Positions 40,215-50,823 of a DNA stretch of 53,026 nt are shown here, one piece after another. Origin of the DNA: an uncultured Pelagibacteraceae bacterium (lineage in GTDB: Bacteria > Pseudomonadota > Alphaproteobacteria > Pelagibacterales > Pelagibacteraceae); assembly GCA_902558205.1 (NCBI GenBank), contig CACECY010000004.1, positions 1-53,026 of the forward strand, in the 5' to 3' direction. Under the pieces are notes generated by a model. That model saw nothing but the letters and a program-made list of their open reading frames with translations, had not been told where the DNA came from and ran no database searches. The first letter of the stretch is position 1; each line of letters begins with the position of its first letter. A program made the translations under genes and the position numbers.

Positions 40215-42026
40215 TTATCTTTGGGTTATTACTTGTTGACCCGCAGGTACTCTAGCGTCATCAACCATTTTCTGAGTTGCAGAGCTTGGTTCAGAAGTCA
40301 TTAAACTTACAACAACCATAGCTACTAAACTCACAGTTGATCCAAAGATACCAAAAGTTAACTGAGTAATTCCTAAGAAACCACTTCCGCCACTACGTAC
40401 CCAAATTAGATACGCAAAGCCCGAAACTAGTCCTAAGACCATACCAGCAATAGCACCTTCTTTATTTGCTCTCTTCCACCATACACCAAGTACAAGTGGC
40501 CAGAACAAACCAGACATCGCAAAGTCAAAAGCCCATATTACTGAACCTAAGATACCTTGGATCTCCATTGCTGCTATAGTTGCACCAGCAAAACCAATAA
40601 TTACAAGTAATACCCTTGCAACTAAAAGTCTTTTTGCAGTCTCTGCTTTAGGGTCTATCATTTTGTAATAAACGTCATGAGAGATTGCATTAGCGATTGC
40701 TAGAATCAAACCATCTGCAGTAGACATGGCAGCAGCCATACCTCCAGCAGCAACTAGACCTGAGATTACATAAGGTAATCCAGCTACTTCTGGTGTTGCT
40801 AATACAACAGCTTTACCGGCCATGAAGAACTCGTTTAATTCAACAGTTCCATTTCCATTAAAGTCGCTAACAAACATCAGATTAGCTTGGTTCCAGTTTT
40901 GATACCAATCGATCGCTTGAACTTCCGCAATTGATTTACCGATAATACCTGTTGGTAAGTTCGGATCAATTAACGCAAGCTTAGATAGTGTCGCTAACAT
41001 TGGTGCAGAAGAATAAAGTAGGAAGATAAAGAATACTGACCAACCTACTGATTTTCTAGCTGCTTTTACACTTGGAGTTGTAAAGAATCTCATCATTACG
41101 TGTGGTAACGATGCTGTTCCCATCATCATAGCCAATGCTAATGAGATGAAAGCCCAAGGTGTTGCATTAACCTCAGAGTGAGCTTTAGTAATACCAGCTA
41201 ACCCTTTAGGCACTGTTGCTAAATCAGCAGCAGAGTTTTTAACAAACCCAAACTGTTGTTCTAACTCACCAATTCTAGCAACTTCGTCAGCTAACATGAA
41301 GTGAGGGAAGAAACCCGCACCAATGTTATTACTGATCCAGAATACTGGAAGTAAGTAAGCTATAATTAGCACAATATATTGTGCAACCTGTGTCCAAGTC
41401 ACCCCTCTCATACCACCTAACATTGAACATAGTAATATACTTACTAATCCAACATAGACCGCGTATTGAAATGGGATATCTAGTGCAACAGATGCAATCG
41501 TACCCGTAGCGTTAATTTGTGCAGTCACATAAGTGAATGAAGCAACAGTTAAAACTATTACTGCCATTAATCGTGCTGTATTACCACCGTATCTTGTACC
41601 TACGAAATCTGGAACTGTATAACAGCCAAACTTTCTTAGGTAGGGTGCTAATAAAGTTGCAACTAACACATAACCACCTGTCCAACCAACAAGCAAAGCC
41701 ATATATCCGTAACCTTTGAAGTAAATACCTCCTGCCATCGCAACGAATGAAGCACCTGACATCCAGTCAGCTGCTGTTGCCATTCCGTTGAAAACAGTTG
41801 GTACAGATCTTCCAGCTACATAATAGTTACTTGCTTGTGCTGTTCGAGATAGCCAACCAATTAGTGCGTAAATGAATATTGTAAAACCAACGAAAGCAAT
41901 TCCTATTGCTTTAGATGTCATACCCATCTGCTCACCTATTGCCATTATAAGTATGAAAGCTATAAAACCACCTGTATAGATTCCATAGATCTTAGGCAAG
42001 TTATCAATAAAATTACCTTTAATCAT
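40215..42026 (-). CDS. actP: sodium:solute symporter family protein (acetate permease ActP-like)
   Basis: ASNYYVAGRSVPTVFNGMATAADWMSGASFVAMAG, GGMRGVTWTQVAQYIVL; DUF4212 partner and acs nearby. Confidence 0.85.
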   Translation of the reverse strand: MIKGNFIDNLPKIYGIYTGGFIAFILIMAIGEQMGMTSKAIGIAFVGFTIFIYALIGWLSRTAQASNYYVAGRSVPTVFNGMATAADWMSGASFVAMAGGIYFKGYGYMALLVGWTGGYVLVATLLAPYLRKFGCYTVPDFVGTRYGGNTARLMAVIVLTVASFTYVTAQINATGTIASVALDIPFQYAVYVGLVSILLCSMLGGMRGVTWTQVAQYIVLIIAYLLPVFWISNNIGAGFFPHFMLADEVARIGELEQQFGFVKNSAADLATVPKGLAGITKAHSEVNATPWAFISLALAMMMGTASLPHVMMRFFTTPSVKAARKSVGWSVFFIFLLYSSAPMLATLSKLALIDPNLPTGIIGKSIAEVQAIDWYQNWNQANLMFVSDFNGNGTVELNEFFMAGKAVVLATPEVAGLPYVISGLVAAGGMAAAMSTADGLILAIANAISHDVYYKMIDPKAETAKRLLVARVLLVIIGFAGATIAAMEIQGILGSVIWAFDFAMSGLFWPLVLGVWWKRANKEGAIAGMVLGLVSGFAYLIWVRSGGSGFLGITQLTFGIFGSTVSLVAMVVVSLMTSEPSSATQKMVDDARVPAGQQVITQR

Positions 42027-42286
42027 TATTTGTCTCCTCTTTCTGCAAAGCCAAATTCTTCATCAATTTTTTCTTGTCTTCCCGCAAACCAAAAAATAAG
42101 GATTACAAAGAAACCAAGAGAACCTTGACATGTGAACCAATAGGTTAAAGGATACCCAAAAGGACCAGTAACTGTGTTCATTTCAGCTCCAAAAAGGAAG
42201 ATACCCATTGAGAAAATAGCCCAAAGTACTAATGTAACAATTAGCAACCCTTTGGTTTTTTCCCAGTGTTGTGCATTTTTTGCCAT
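42026..42286 (-). CDS. DUF4212 small membrane partner of SSS symporter (start refined from 42364)
   Basis: MAKNAQHWEKTKGLLIVTLVLWAIFSMGIFLFGAEMN..; AGAGAGG Shine-Dalgarno-like sequence upstream of 42286. Confidence 0.9.
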   Translation of the reverse strand: MAKNAQHWEKTKGLLIVTLVLWAIFSMGIFLFGAEMNTVTGPFGYPLTYWFTCQGSLGFFVILIFWFAGRQEKIDEEFGFAERGDK

Positions 42287-42408
42287 GTATACCTCTCTCT
42301 TTAAGTTATAACTTGCGAAACCATAACCATTCTGAGAAAGATTAAAAGTGTTAAAAATGTACATAATAGGTTAGTTTTTACTGTATTTTCTACCTAAAAT
42401 AGAAATTT

Positions 42409-43032
42409 ATGACAAAAAAAAAATTTACCTGGAGAGATCTATCTTTAAATGATTTTAAGGTTTATTTATTTTCACTGTTTAAAGCCTTCATTCCAAAAAA
42501 AAAAATTAGAAATTTAGATGAATTAGAAAATTTTATTCAAACAAAATCAGCTTGGGTATCTCAAGTTACACTTTACAGTTATTTGAAAACTAGAATGGGG
42601 ACAAGATACGTTCTTCACTTTGATAATGATGAATTTATGAAATCAGTCAACCAAGCAAAATGGAATATATATGCTGTTGCACTTCAGGATTTAAATTTTT
42701 TCGTTTTTTCTTACTTAAAAGTAAATTTTAATTTCCAGGACATTGATAAAGTAAAAGAAATTTTTTTTAATATTCTAGATGATGAGATTAACAATGGTAT
42801 GCCGTTAGAAATTATAAAGGAGTCAAAAAAAAATTTTGAGGAAAGACTGCAAAAAATTAATTGGGATACTTATTATAATGATCTTCCATTTAATCTAAGT
42901 GCTCTTTCTTTATATGAATGGGCACCAATAGCAGAGGAACTTAAAACTTTGGACAGAAAAATTGTTTTAAATTCTGTTATTTTAAAATGGGATATAATCA
43001 AAAAAGAATTTAAAGAAAGAATTCAGTTTTAA
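42409..43032 (+). CDS. conserved hypothetical protein
   Basis: Long ORF between two opposing genes; no recognised motif. Confidence 0.7.
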   Translation: MTKKKFTWRDLSLNDFKVYLFSLFKAFIPKKKIRNLDELENFIQTKSAWVSQVTLYSYLKTRMGTRYVLHFDNDEFMKSVNQAKWNIYAVALQDLNFFVFSYLKVNFNFQDIDKVKEIFFNILDDEINNGMPLEIIKESKKNFEERLQKINWDTYYNDLPFNLSALSLYEWAPIAEELKTLDRKIVLNSVILKWDIIKKEFKERIQF

Positions 43033-45143
43033 ATATTTTTTCTATTATCAACTAAACTTTGCACAACACTTGGATCAGCCAAAGTGGTAGTATCTCCTAA
43101 CTGGCCATGTTCATTTGAGGCAATTTTTCTTAAAATTCTTCTCATGATTTTTCCAGATCTAGTTTTTGGTAAACCAGGAGTAAAATGTATCAAATCAGGA
43201 GTTGCTAATGGACCAATTTGTTTTCTCACCCAAAGTTTTAAATCTCTCTCAAGTTCACCTGTTTCCGACTCACCTGCATTTAAGGTTACATAACAATATA
43301 AACCATTTCCCTTAATATCATGAGGATATCCAACTACCGCTGCCTCAGCAACTTTTGGATGAGCAACAAAAGCACTTTCAATTTCTGCTGTACCAAGGTT
43401 ATGACCAGATACTATAATTACATCATCAACTCTACCTGTTATCCAATAGTAGCCATCTTTGTCTCTCCTGCACCCATCTCCAGTAAAATATTTTCCGTTA
43501 AATTGAGAGAAATAAGTGTCAATAAATCTTTGATGATCGCCATAAACAGTTCTCATTTGGCCTGGCCAAGATTGTGAAATACATAATCTTCCTTCCCCGG
43601 GCCCTTTTATTTCTTTACCATCTTTATCTATTAATGCAGGTTTTATTCCATAAAATGGTTTTGTGGCTGAGCCAGGTTTTAAAGGTATAGCACCTGTCTG
43701 AGGCGCTATCATAATTCCCCCAGTTTCTGTCTGCCACCAAGTATCTACTATTGGGCATGTAGAGTTACCAATAGTTTTATAATACCACATCCACGCTTCG
43801 GGATTAATTGGCTCACCAACAGTTCCAAGTAATTTAAGAGATTTTCTGGAAGTTTTATTAACTGGTCCATCCCCCTCTCTCATTAAAGCTCTGATAGCTG
43901 TTGGAGCAGTATAGAATGTATTGACTTTGTATTTGTCTACAATTTGCCACCATCGAGAACTATCAGGATAATTTGGTATTCCTTCAAACATTATTGTTGT
44001 AGCACCATTAGCTAGTGGACCATAAATGATGTAACTATGACCTGTTACCCATCCAATGTCAGCAGTACACCAATAAATATCTTTTGGTTTATAATTAAAA
44101 ATATACTGATGTGTCATTGATGCATAAACCATATAACCACCAGTGGTATGTAAAACTCCTTTTGGTTTTCCCGTCGAGCCAGATGTGTAGAGAATAAATA
44201 ACGGATCTTCAGCATTCATTTCTTCTGGTTCACAATTAGATGAAACATCTTTTATTAGATCATGATACCAAACATCTCTACTTTCATTCCAGTTAATTTC
44301 ATTTCCAGTTCTTTTGACAACAATACACTTTTTGACATTAGGACAACTTAAAAGTGCTTCATCAGTTGTTGCTTTAAGAGGAATAGTTTTTCCACCTCTA
44401 ACCCCTTCATCTGCAGTAATAATATACTCGGACTCACAATCATTTACTCTTCCTGAAATTGAGTCAGCAGAAAATCCACCAAAAATTATTGAGTGTACAG
44501 CACCGATTCTTGCACAAGCCAACATTAAAATCGCAAGTTCTGGTATCATAGTTAAATATATTGTAACTCGATCACCTTTTTGAATTCCAAGTTTTCTAAG
44601 ACCGTTAGCAGCCTTTGAAACTTTTTGATGTAATTGTTTGAACGAAATTTTCTGACTATCTTTTGGATCATCTCCTACCCAAATTATTGCTGTTTTATCT
44701 TTTTTATCTTTTAAATGCCTATCAATACAATTAGCCGATGCATTTAAAGTTCCGTCTTGAAACCAATTAATTTTAACTTCTTTAGTACTATACTTTACGT
44801 CTTTTATTTTTTTGTATGGTTTAATCCAAGTTATTCTTTTTCCTTCTTTTTTCCAAAACTCGTTATTATTTTTGATCGAATCATTATATTTCTTTTGATA
44901 AGTAGATTTATTAGCTAAACTAGCTTTAATCCATTCAGGTCGAGTTTTAATGATTAATTCCGACTGTTCATATGATTGATTTTTTTTGGTTTTCTTCTTG
45001 GAAACTTTTCTTACTTTTCTTTTACTAGTTTTTTTATTTTTTCTTTTTGAAGATTTTTTTACTTTTCTTCTATTAGCTATTTTATTTTTTTTTCTTTTTG
45101 AAACTTTTTTTTTTGCTTTAGTTTTTTTCTTTTTTTTTGGCAT
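43029..45143 (-). CDS. acs: acetyl-CoA synthetase with Lys-rich N-terminal extension
   Basis: [77 protein letters not shown]. Confidence 0.96.
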   Translation of the reverse strand: MPKKKKKTKAKKKVSKRKKNKIANRRKVKKSSKRKNKKTSKRKVRKVSKKKTKKNQSYEQSELIIKTRPEWIKASLANKSTYQKKYNDSIKNNNEFWKKEGKRITWIKPYKKIKDVKYSTKEVKINWFQDGTLNASANCIDRHLKDKKDKTAIIWVGDDPKDSQKISFKQLHQKVSKAANGLRKLGIQKGDRVTIYLTMIPELAILMLACARIGAVHSIIFGGFSADSISGRVNDCESEYIITADEGVRGGKTIPLKATTDEALLSCPNVKKCIVVKRTGNEINWNESRDVWYHDLIKDVSSNCEPEEMNAEDPLFILYTSGSTGKPKGVLHTTGGYMVYASMTHQYIFNYKPKDIYWCTADIGWVTGHSYIIYGPLANGATTIMFEGIPNYPDSSRWWQIVDKYKVNTFYTAPTAIRALMREGDGPVNKTSRKSLKLLGTVGEPINPEAWMWYYKTIGNSTCPIVDTWWQTETGGIMIAPQTGAIPLKPGSATKPFYGIKPALIDKDGKEIKGPGEGRLCISQSWPGQMRTVYGDHQRFIDTYFSQFNGKYFTGDGCRRDKDGYYWITGRVDDVIIVSGHNLGTAEIESAFVAHPKVAEAAVVGYPHDIKGNGLYCYVTLNAGESETGELERDLKLWVRKQIGPLATPDLIHFTPGLPKTRSGKIMRRILRKIASNEHGQLGDTTTLADPSVVQSLVDNRKNI

Positions 45144-45159
45144 ACAAAAATACTTATAT

Positions 45160-45573
45160 CTAAATTTTACCCATCTTATTTAAAATTTTCCAGCTTTTAG
45201 AGTCTATTGGCATTACAGATAATCTACTTTGTTTTATAAGAGATAAATGGCTTAATTCCTTGATTTTTTTAATATCTTCAAGACCTATTGGTTTATTTAA
45301 TTTCCTTAAAAATTTAACTGTTACTGCCACAAATCGCCCAGTTTTATCTGTTTTATCTTTATATGCCTCTCTGATAATCTCTACAACACCAACAATCTCT
45401 TTTCCAATATTTGAATGATAAAAAAAACATTGATCACCTATTTTCATTGATCTCAAATTTTTTGCTGCCTGATAATTTCTAACTCCATCCCAAGCAGCAC
45501 CTTTAGATCCAGCTTTTATTTGTTGATCAATGGACCAAACATCGGGCTCTGATTTCATTAACCAATATTGCAT
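45160..45573 (-). CDS. EVE domain-containing protein
   Basis: [43 protein letters not shown]. Confidence 0.93.
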   Translation of the reverse strand: MQYWLMKSEPDVWSIDQQIKAGSKGAAWDGVRNYQAAKNLRSMKIGDQCFFYHSNIGKEIVGVVEIIREAYKDKTDKTGRFVAVTVKFLRKLNKPIGLEDIKKIKELSHLSLIKQSRLSVMPIDSKSWKILNKMGKI

Positions 45574-46646
45574 TACAATTTTACTCCAGCTCCTTTAAGA
45601 AATGCTGCACCTTCATCTAATTGCCATCTTGGTTTAGCTGGAAAATCTAAATCATCAAATCGTTTCATCTTAAATTTTTCAAGACCTACCAATGCAATCA
45701 TAGCACCATTATCTCCACATAAGTTTATTGGTGGAAAAATATTTTCATAATTATTTTCATTACAAAGATCAATAAGCATAGATCTAATTTTTTTATTTGC
45801 AGCAACACCACCTGCAACTACAAAGAATTTTTTGTTTGGATTAGTATTTTTTTCATACTCAGTGAACGCATTCTTAGTTTTTTTGTACATGATATTTAAA
45901 ATTGTTTTTTGAAAAGAAGCAGCAATATCAAATTTGTCTTGTTCATTTTTAATATTTTTACTAACTTTTAATACCGCAGTTTTTAATCCAGCAAAAGAAA
46001 GATTACAGCCACCTTTGTTAAAAATTGGCATTGGCAATTTATATTTATTTGGATTTCCTCTTTCAGCCAAAATTTCAATTTGTGGACCTCCTGGAAACTC
46101 TACTCCTAATAACTTAGCTGTTTTATCAAATGCTTCACCAAGAGCATCATCGATCGTAGTTCCCAATCTTTTATAATTTCCAATCCCATTAACTGACAAG
46201 TATTGAGAATGTCCTCCAGAAATTAATAATAATAAATAGGGGTAATCAAGTTTTGAGTTTAATTTAGGGCTTAACGCATGACCCTCCAAATGGTTAACAG
46301 AAATAAAAGGAATGTTCATTGCTGATGCAAATGATTTTCCAAAACTGAGACCTACAGATAAACAAACAATCAATCCCGGACCCGCAGTAGAGGCTACGGC
46401 ATCAATTTGCTCTATTTTTAAACCACTTTCATTAATTGCTTTTTTTACGATTATATCAATCTTTTCAATATGCGCTCTCGCTGCAAGTTCGGGCACAACA
46501 CCACCAAATTCTTTATGCACCTCAACTTGACTAGAGACAATATTTGATAAAATTATTGGTATTCCTTGCTCATTTTCAGTTACTATTGAGGCTGCTGTTT
46601 CATCACAGCTAGATTCAATTCCAAGAATTATTGGCTTTTTGCTCAT
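45573..46646 (-). CDS. tsaD: tRNA threonylcarbamoyladenosine biosynthesis protein TsaD
   Basis: ILGIESSCDETAASIV, FGGVVPELAARAHIEKI, LISGGHSQYL, VAGGVAANKKIR. Confidence 0.98.
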   Translation of the reverse strand: MSKKPIILGIESSCDETAASIVTENEQGIPIILSNIVSSQVEVHKEFGGVVPELAARAHIEKIDIIVKKAINESGLKIEQIDAVASTAGPGLIVCLSVGLSFGKSFASAMNIPFISVNHLEGHALSPKLNSKLDYPYLLLLISGGHSQYLSVNGIGNYKRLGTTIDDALGEAFDKTAKLLGVEFPGGPQIEILAERGNPNKYKLPMPIFNKGGCNLSFAGLKTAVLKVSKNIKNEQDKFDIAASFQKTILNIMYKKTKNAFTEYEKNTNPNKKFFVVAGGVAANKKIRSMLIDLCNENNYENIFPPINLCGDNGAMIALVGLEKFKMKRFDDLDFPAKPRWQLDEGAAFLKGAGVKL

Positions 46647-46685
46647 TCAAATAGGTTCTATTAATAGTACAATCTCTTTACAAGT

Positions 46686-47606
46686 ATGAAAAAAGAAAAA
46701 ATTATAATTGGTTCCAGAGGCAGTAAATTAGCATTAATTTATGCTCAAAATGTAAAAAATAAAATTTTAGAAAATTCAGACTTACAAGAGGATCAAATAA
46801 TAATCAAATCTATAGTTACAGAAGGTGATCAAGCTCAAAATAAAAGACTTTCAGAAATAGGTGGCAAAGGGTTATTTTCAAAGAATATTGAAAAAGAACT
46901 TTTAGATGAAAATATAGATATTGCAGTGCATGCTCTTAAAGATATGCCAGCTATTGAAACAAAGGGCTTGTTATCAAATTTTTTTTTAAAACGTAATGAC
47001 CCCAGAGAAATTTTGATAAGTAGAGATAATAATAAACTTCAAGATTTAAAAACTGAGTCAGTAATAGGCACTTCCTCGTTTAGAAGAGAGTTTCAAATAA
47101 AAAGATTAAAAAAAGATATAGTATGTAAATTGATAAGAGGAAATGTTGATACCAGATTAAAAAAACTTAAAGAGGGATCTTATGATGCAATAATTCTTTC
47201 AATGGCAGGCATAAAATCTCTAGAATTAGAAAAAGAAATAACTCAAATTTTTTTGATAAATGAAATTATTCCAAGCGTAGGACAGGGTATAATTTGTGCT
47301 CAGTGTAAAGAGCATAATTCAAAAATTATTGAATTGTTGAATAGGATTATTGATCATCAAACGTTTCAATGTGCTGTTGCAGAAAGGGATGTATTAAAAA
47401 TTTTAGAGGGCGATTGCGAAACAGCAGTAGGAGCTCACGCAACATTGGGAGTTAATGAAATTACACTTGAAGCAGAGTTATTTTCATTAGACGGTTCAAA
47501 AAGATTTTATGAAAAAAAGACAAGAAAAATAAATGAATTTGATAAAATAGGTTTGGAGATTGGTGGAATTTTAAAAAATAAATCGAAAGGGACTTATAAA
47601 AAATAA
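46686..47606 (+). CDS. hemC: porphobilinogen deaminase
   Basis: IGSRGSKLALIYAQ, DIAVHALKDMPA, LIRGNVDTRLKKL, EGDCETAVGAHA. Confidence 0.97.
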   Translation: MKKEKIIIGSRGSKLALIYAQNVKNKILENSDLQEDQIIIKSIVTEGDQAQNKRLSEIGGKGLFSKNIEKELLDENIDIAVHALKDMPAIETKGLLSNFFLKRNDPREILISRDNNKLQDLKTESVIGTSSFRREFQIKRLKKDIVCKLIRGNVDTRLKKLKEGSYDAIILSMAGIKSLELEKEITQIFLINEIIPSVGQGIICAQCKEHNSKIIELLNRIIDHQTFQCAVAERDVLKILEGDCETAVGAHATLGVNEITLEAELFSLDGSKRFYEKKTRKINEFDKIGLEIGGILKNKSKGTYKK

Positions 47607-47607
47607 A

Positions 47608-48306
47608 ATGCACTTACTTTTAACAAGACAACTTGACGATTGTTTGGATTTAATAGTTCGATTTAAAGAGCTTGGACATGTTGTTTCTCATTTACCATTA
47701 TTAAATATTGAAAAAGTTGAATATAATCAAAAATCTTTTGAAGACTGCAAAGGCATTATCTTTACAAGTGCAAATGCAATTAAATTCTTAGATACGAAAG
47801 AAATAAACAAAAATATTAAATGTTTTTGTGTGGGATTAGCTACTGAAAAAAAAGCAAAAAGTGTAGGTTTTCAAAACATAATTGTTGCAGAGGGGAATGT
47901 TAGAAATTTAAAGGAATTAATATTACAAAATTTTAATCCTGCTGATGGAAATATAATTTATGTAAGTGGTGAAATTATATCATCAGAATTAGATCGCCAA
48001 TTAATTAATGACGGATATTCTGTGAAAAGATTAATTAATTATAGAACAAATCATAATAAAAATTTTGAAAATAAATTTGTTGAAAAATTAAAAAAAAATA
48101 TTCCCGATATTGTTTATATATATTCTTATAATAGTGCACTTAGCTTCTTAAATTTTATTAAAAATGAAAGAACAGAGAGCTTTTGGATGAATACCAATTT
48201 AATGTGTATGGGTGAAAAAACCTCATCAATATTGAATGAAATTAAGTGGAAAAAAATATTTCTTTTTAATCCTGGAGAAGAAGAGTTTTTGTTATATAAA
48301 ATTTGA
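47608..48306 (+). CDS. hemD: uroporphyrinogen-III synthase
   Basis: LLLTRQLDDCLDLIVRFKELGHVVSHLPLL, GIIFTSANAIKFL; follows hemC. Confidence 0.9.
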   Translation: MHLLLTRQLDDCLDLIVRFKELGHVVSHLPLLNIEKVEYNQKSFEDCKGIIFTSANAIKFLDTKEINKNIKCFCVGLATEKKAKSVGFQNIIVAEGNVRNLKELILQNFNPADGNIIYVSGEIISSELDRQLINDGYSVKRLINYRTNHNKNFENKFVEKLKKNIPDIVYIYSYNSALSFLNFIKNERTESFWMNTNLMCMGEKTSSILNEIKWKKIFLFNPGEEEFLLYKI

Positions 48307-49394
48307 TTATGGAATTAATAAATAATTTTTCTGAAATATTTTTATCAGTATGGAATAAGGGCATCTTAGGAGTTGATATATTTCAAATATTGATAGGAAT
48401 AGGAATTTTTTTAATATTCTTAATTTTTAGAGGTTTGATAAGTAAATTGATTATTAAAAAATTAGAAATTATTTCAAAAAGAACCACAAACAAATTAGAT
48501 GATACATTTGTTCAATCTCTTACGGGACCTGCAAGATTTTTACCAATAGTTTTAGGTTTTTTCATTGCAAGCTATTATATGACTTTTTCTACTGAGAGTA
48601 GAGAAGTAGTAGATACAATTAACAGAACTTTAATAACTATTTTAATTTTTTGGGTAATCCATCAGCTCATTGAACCTGTTTCGTATATTTTAAGTGGATT
48701 AGATAAAATTTTAACAAGAGAACTTATTGGGTGGATAATTAAGTCACTTAAAATTTTAATTTTTATTTTAGGTCTAGCAGCGGTGTTGGAATTATGGGGA
48801 ATTAAAATAGGTCCAATAATAGCCGGTCTTGGTTTGTTTGGTGTTGCCGTTGCACTTGGTGCGCAGGATTTATTTAAGAATTTAATTTCTGGAATTTTAG
48901 TTTTAGTGGAGAAGAGATTTAAAATTGGTGATTGGATTTCTGTTGATGGCATTATAGAGGGTATTGTTGAGAAAATTGGTTTTAGGTCAACAACTATTAG
49001 AAAATTTGATAAATCACTTGCTATAATTCCAAATTTTCAATTTGCCGAAAATGCTGTTGTTAATGTTAGTGAAACTTCCAATTGGTTAATTAGTTGGATC
49101 ATAACACTTCAATATGACACCACGGTTAAACAATTAAGAGTAATTAGAGATCAAATTGAAAATCATATTAATACAAGTGAAGATTATAATACCTCAATTG
49201 GAGTAGCGGTGAGAATTGATAAATTTTCAGATAGTTCAATAGATATGTATGTGAGATGTTTTACTAAATCTGACAGCTGGAATAATTGGCTAAATGTCAA
49301 AGAAAATTTAGCAATTGCAATTAAAGAAATTGTTGAAAAAAATGGAGCAGCTTTTGCTTTTCCAAGTCAGTCTATTTACGTCGAAAAGAAATGA
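48303..49394 (+). CDS. MscS family mechanosensitive ion channel
   Basis: GLGLFGVAVALGAQDLFKNLISGILVLVEKRFKIGDWISVDGIIEGIVEKIGFRSTTIRKFD. Confidence 0.95.
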   Translation: MIMELINNFSEIFLSVWNKGILGVDIFQILIGIGIFLIFLIFRGLISKLIIKKLEIISKRTTNKLDDTFVQSLTGPARFLPIVLGFFIASYYMTFSTESREVVDTINRTLITILIFWVIHQLIEPVSYILSGLDKILTRELIGWIIKSLKILIFILGLAAVLELWGIKIGPIIAGLGLFGVAVALGAQDLFKNLISGILVLVEKRFKIGDWISVDGIIEGIVEKIGFRSTTIRKFDKSLAIIPNFQFAENAVVNVSETSNWLISWIITLQYDTTVKQLRVIRDQIENHINTSEDYNTSIGVAVRIDKFSDSSIDMYVRCFTKSDSWNNWLNVKENLAIAIKEIVEKNGAAFAFPSQSIYVEKK

Positions 49395-49681
49395 TTGCAA
49401 TTTTTTATCTGACATTGCAGATATTAAAACTTTATTCTTATGTTGTAATTGCAAACGTGATTATTAGCTGGCTGGTTGCTTTTAATGTTTTGAACACCCA
49501 TAATAGATTTGTTTATTCAATATTGGAGCTTACATATAGATTAACAGAACCATTTTTAAATAGGATTAGAAGATTTTTACCTAATTTGGGGTCCTTAGAT
49601 ATATCTCCAATTATTCTTCTTTTATTGATTTGGTTTATTGAAATTTGTATGAAAATCTATATTGCTCCATTAATATTTTAA
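49391..49681 (+). CDS. YggT family membrane protein
   Basis: YSYVVIANVIISWLVAFNVLNTHNRFVYSILELTYRLTEPFLNRIRRFLPNLGSLDISPIILLLLI. Confidence 0.92.
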   Translation: MIAIFYLTLQILKLYSYVVIANVIISWLVAFNVLNTHNRFVYSILELTYRLTEPFLNRIRRFLPNLGSLDISPIILLLLIWFIEICMKIYIAPLIF

Positions 49682-49686
49682 TTATT

Positions 49687-50532
49687 ATGATTTTAATTGA
49701 TGGTAAAAAAGCTGCTGCGGAATTAAGAGACGAATTAAAAAAAGAAGTTTCTTCATTAAAGGACAAATATAATAAAGTTCCCGGGCTTACAGTAATTTTA
49801 ATTGGCGACTTAACACCCAGTCAAATTTATGTGAGAAATAAAGAAAAATCTGCTAACGAAGTAGGCTTAAAATCTGAGGTAATAAAATATCCAGACTCAG
49901 TAGAGGAAAAAACTGTATTGGATAAAATTCAAGAGCTTAATCAGGACGAAACAGTTTCTGGTATCTTGGTACAATTGCCTCTCCCTAAACATATTGATAA
50001 ACAAAAAGTCATAGAAACCATTGATCCATCAAAAGACGTAGATGGTTTCCATCCAATGAATGTTGGCAACTTATCTTCAGGTTATGAGAGCTCTGTGCCC
50101 TGTACTCCTCTAGGATGTTATTTATTAATAAAAAAAATTGAACCAAATTTAAATGGAAAAAAAGCTGTTATTGTTGGTAGATCAAATTTAAACGGAAAAC
50201 CAATGACGCAACTTCTTTTAAAAGAAAATTGTACTGTAACAATAACTCACTCCAAAACAAAAGATTTAAAAGAGGAGTGTTTAGAGGCAGATATTATTGT
50301 TGCTGCAGTTGGTATTCCGGAACTTATTAAAGGTGATTGGGTAAGAGAGGGGACAATTGTAATTGATGTTGGAATTAATAAAATAGAAAAAGGGATTGTT
50401 GGCGATGTAAATTTTGATGAAGTTTCAAAAGTTGCAAAAGCACTAACTCCAGTTCCTGGTGGTGTTGGACCAATGACGATTGCCTGTTTGTTAAAAAATA
50501 CAATTGATTGTTTTAAAAGATCTCAAAACTAA
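49687..50532 (+). CDS. folD: methylenetetrahydrofolate dehydrogenase/cyclohydrolase (start refined from 49645)
   Basis: VSGILVQLPLPKHID, KDVDGFHPMNVG, VPCTPLGCYLL, VIVGRSNLNGKPM, TPVPGGVGPMTIACLL. Confidence 0.98.
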   Translation: MILIDGKKAAAELRDELKKEVSSLKDKYNKVPGLTVILIGDLTPSQIYVRNKEKSANEVGLKSEVIKYPDSVEEKTVLDKIQELNQDETVSGILVQLPLPKHIDKQKVIETIDPSKDVDGFHPMNVGNLSSGYESSVPCTPLGCYLLIKKIEPNLNGKKAVIVGRSNLNGKPMTQLLLKENCTVTITHSKTKDLKEECLEADIIVAAVGIPELIKGDWVREGTIVIDVGINKIEKGIVGDVNFDEVSKVAKALTPVPGGVGPMTIACLLKNTIDCFKRSQN

Positions 50533-50610
50533 ATAATTTTTTTTTAAGTTTTATTGTCTCAAATAGAAATAACTTCACTAAATCATGCTTATTTTTGATA
50601 ATCTAAGCTA

Positions 50611-50820
50611 ATGAAAAAACCAAAATATCCATACAGAATTGCAATTATTATGCTTCTTTTAACAGCAGTTCCAATCGGAGCTACTCAATTAGGATGGTAT
50701 CTTTATGGTATGCAAGTAGGGTTTGATTATGGAATGATAGCGGGTACTTTTGCTGTTATACTAGCAGCATATTTAATGTATCAAAAAGGCTGGAGAAATG
50801 AAGATGAGGATGAGGATTAG
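50611..50820 (+). CDS. small hypothetical two-TM membrane protein with acidic tail
   Basis: Two hydrophobic segments, C-terminal NEDEDED. Confidence 0.65.
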   Translation: MKKPKYPYRIAIIMLLLTAVPIGATQLGWYLYGMQVGFDYGMIAGTFAVILAAYLMYQKGWRNEDEDED

Positions 50821-50823
50821 AAA

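Noticed and set aside
43084-45183. + strand ORFs opposite acs (including Phe-rich 44986-45183)
   Set aside because: Complement of the lysine-rich acs 5' end and acs core; Phe/Leu runs are a by-product of poly-A codons.
45934-46530. + strand ORFs opposite tsaD
   Set aside because: Shadow ORFs of a well-supported conserved gene.
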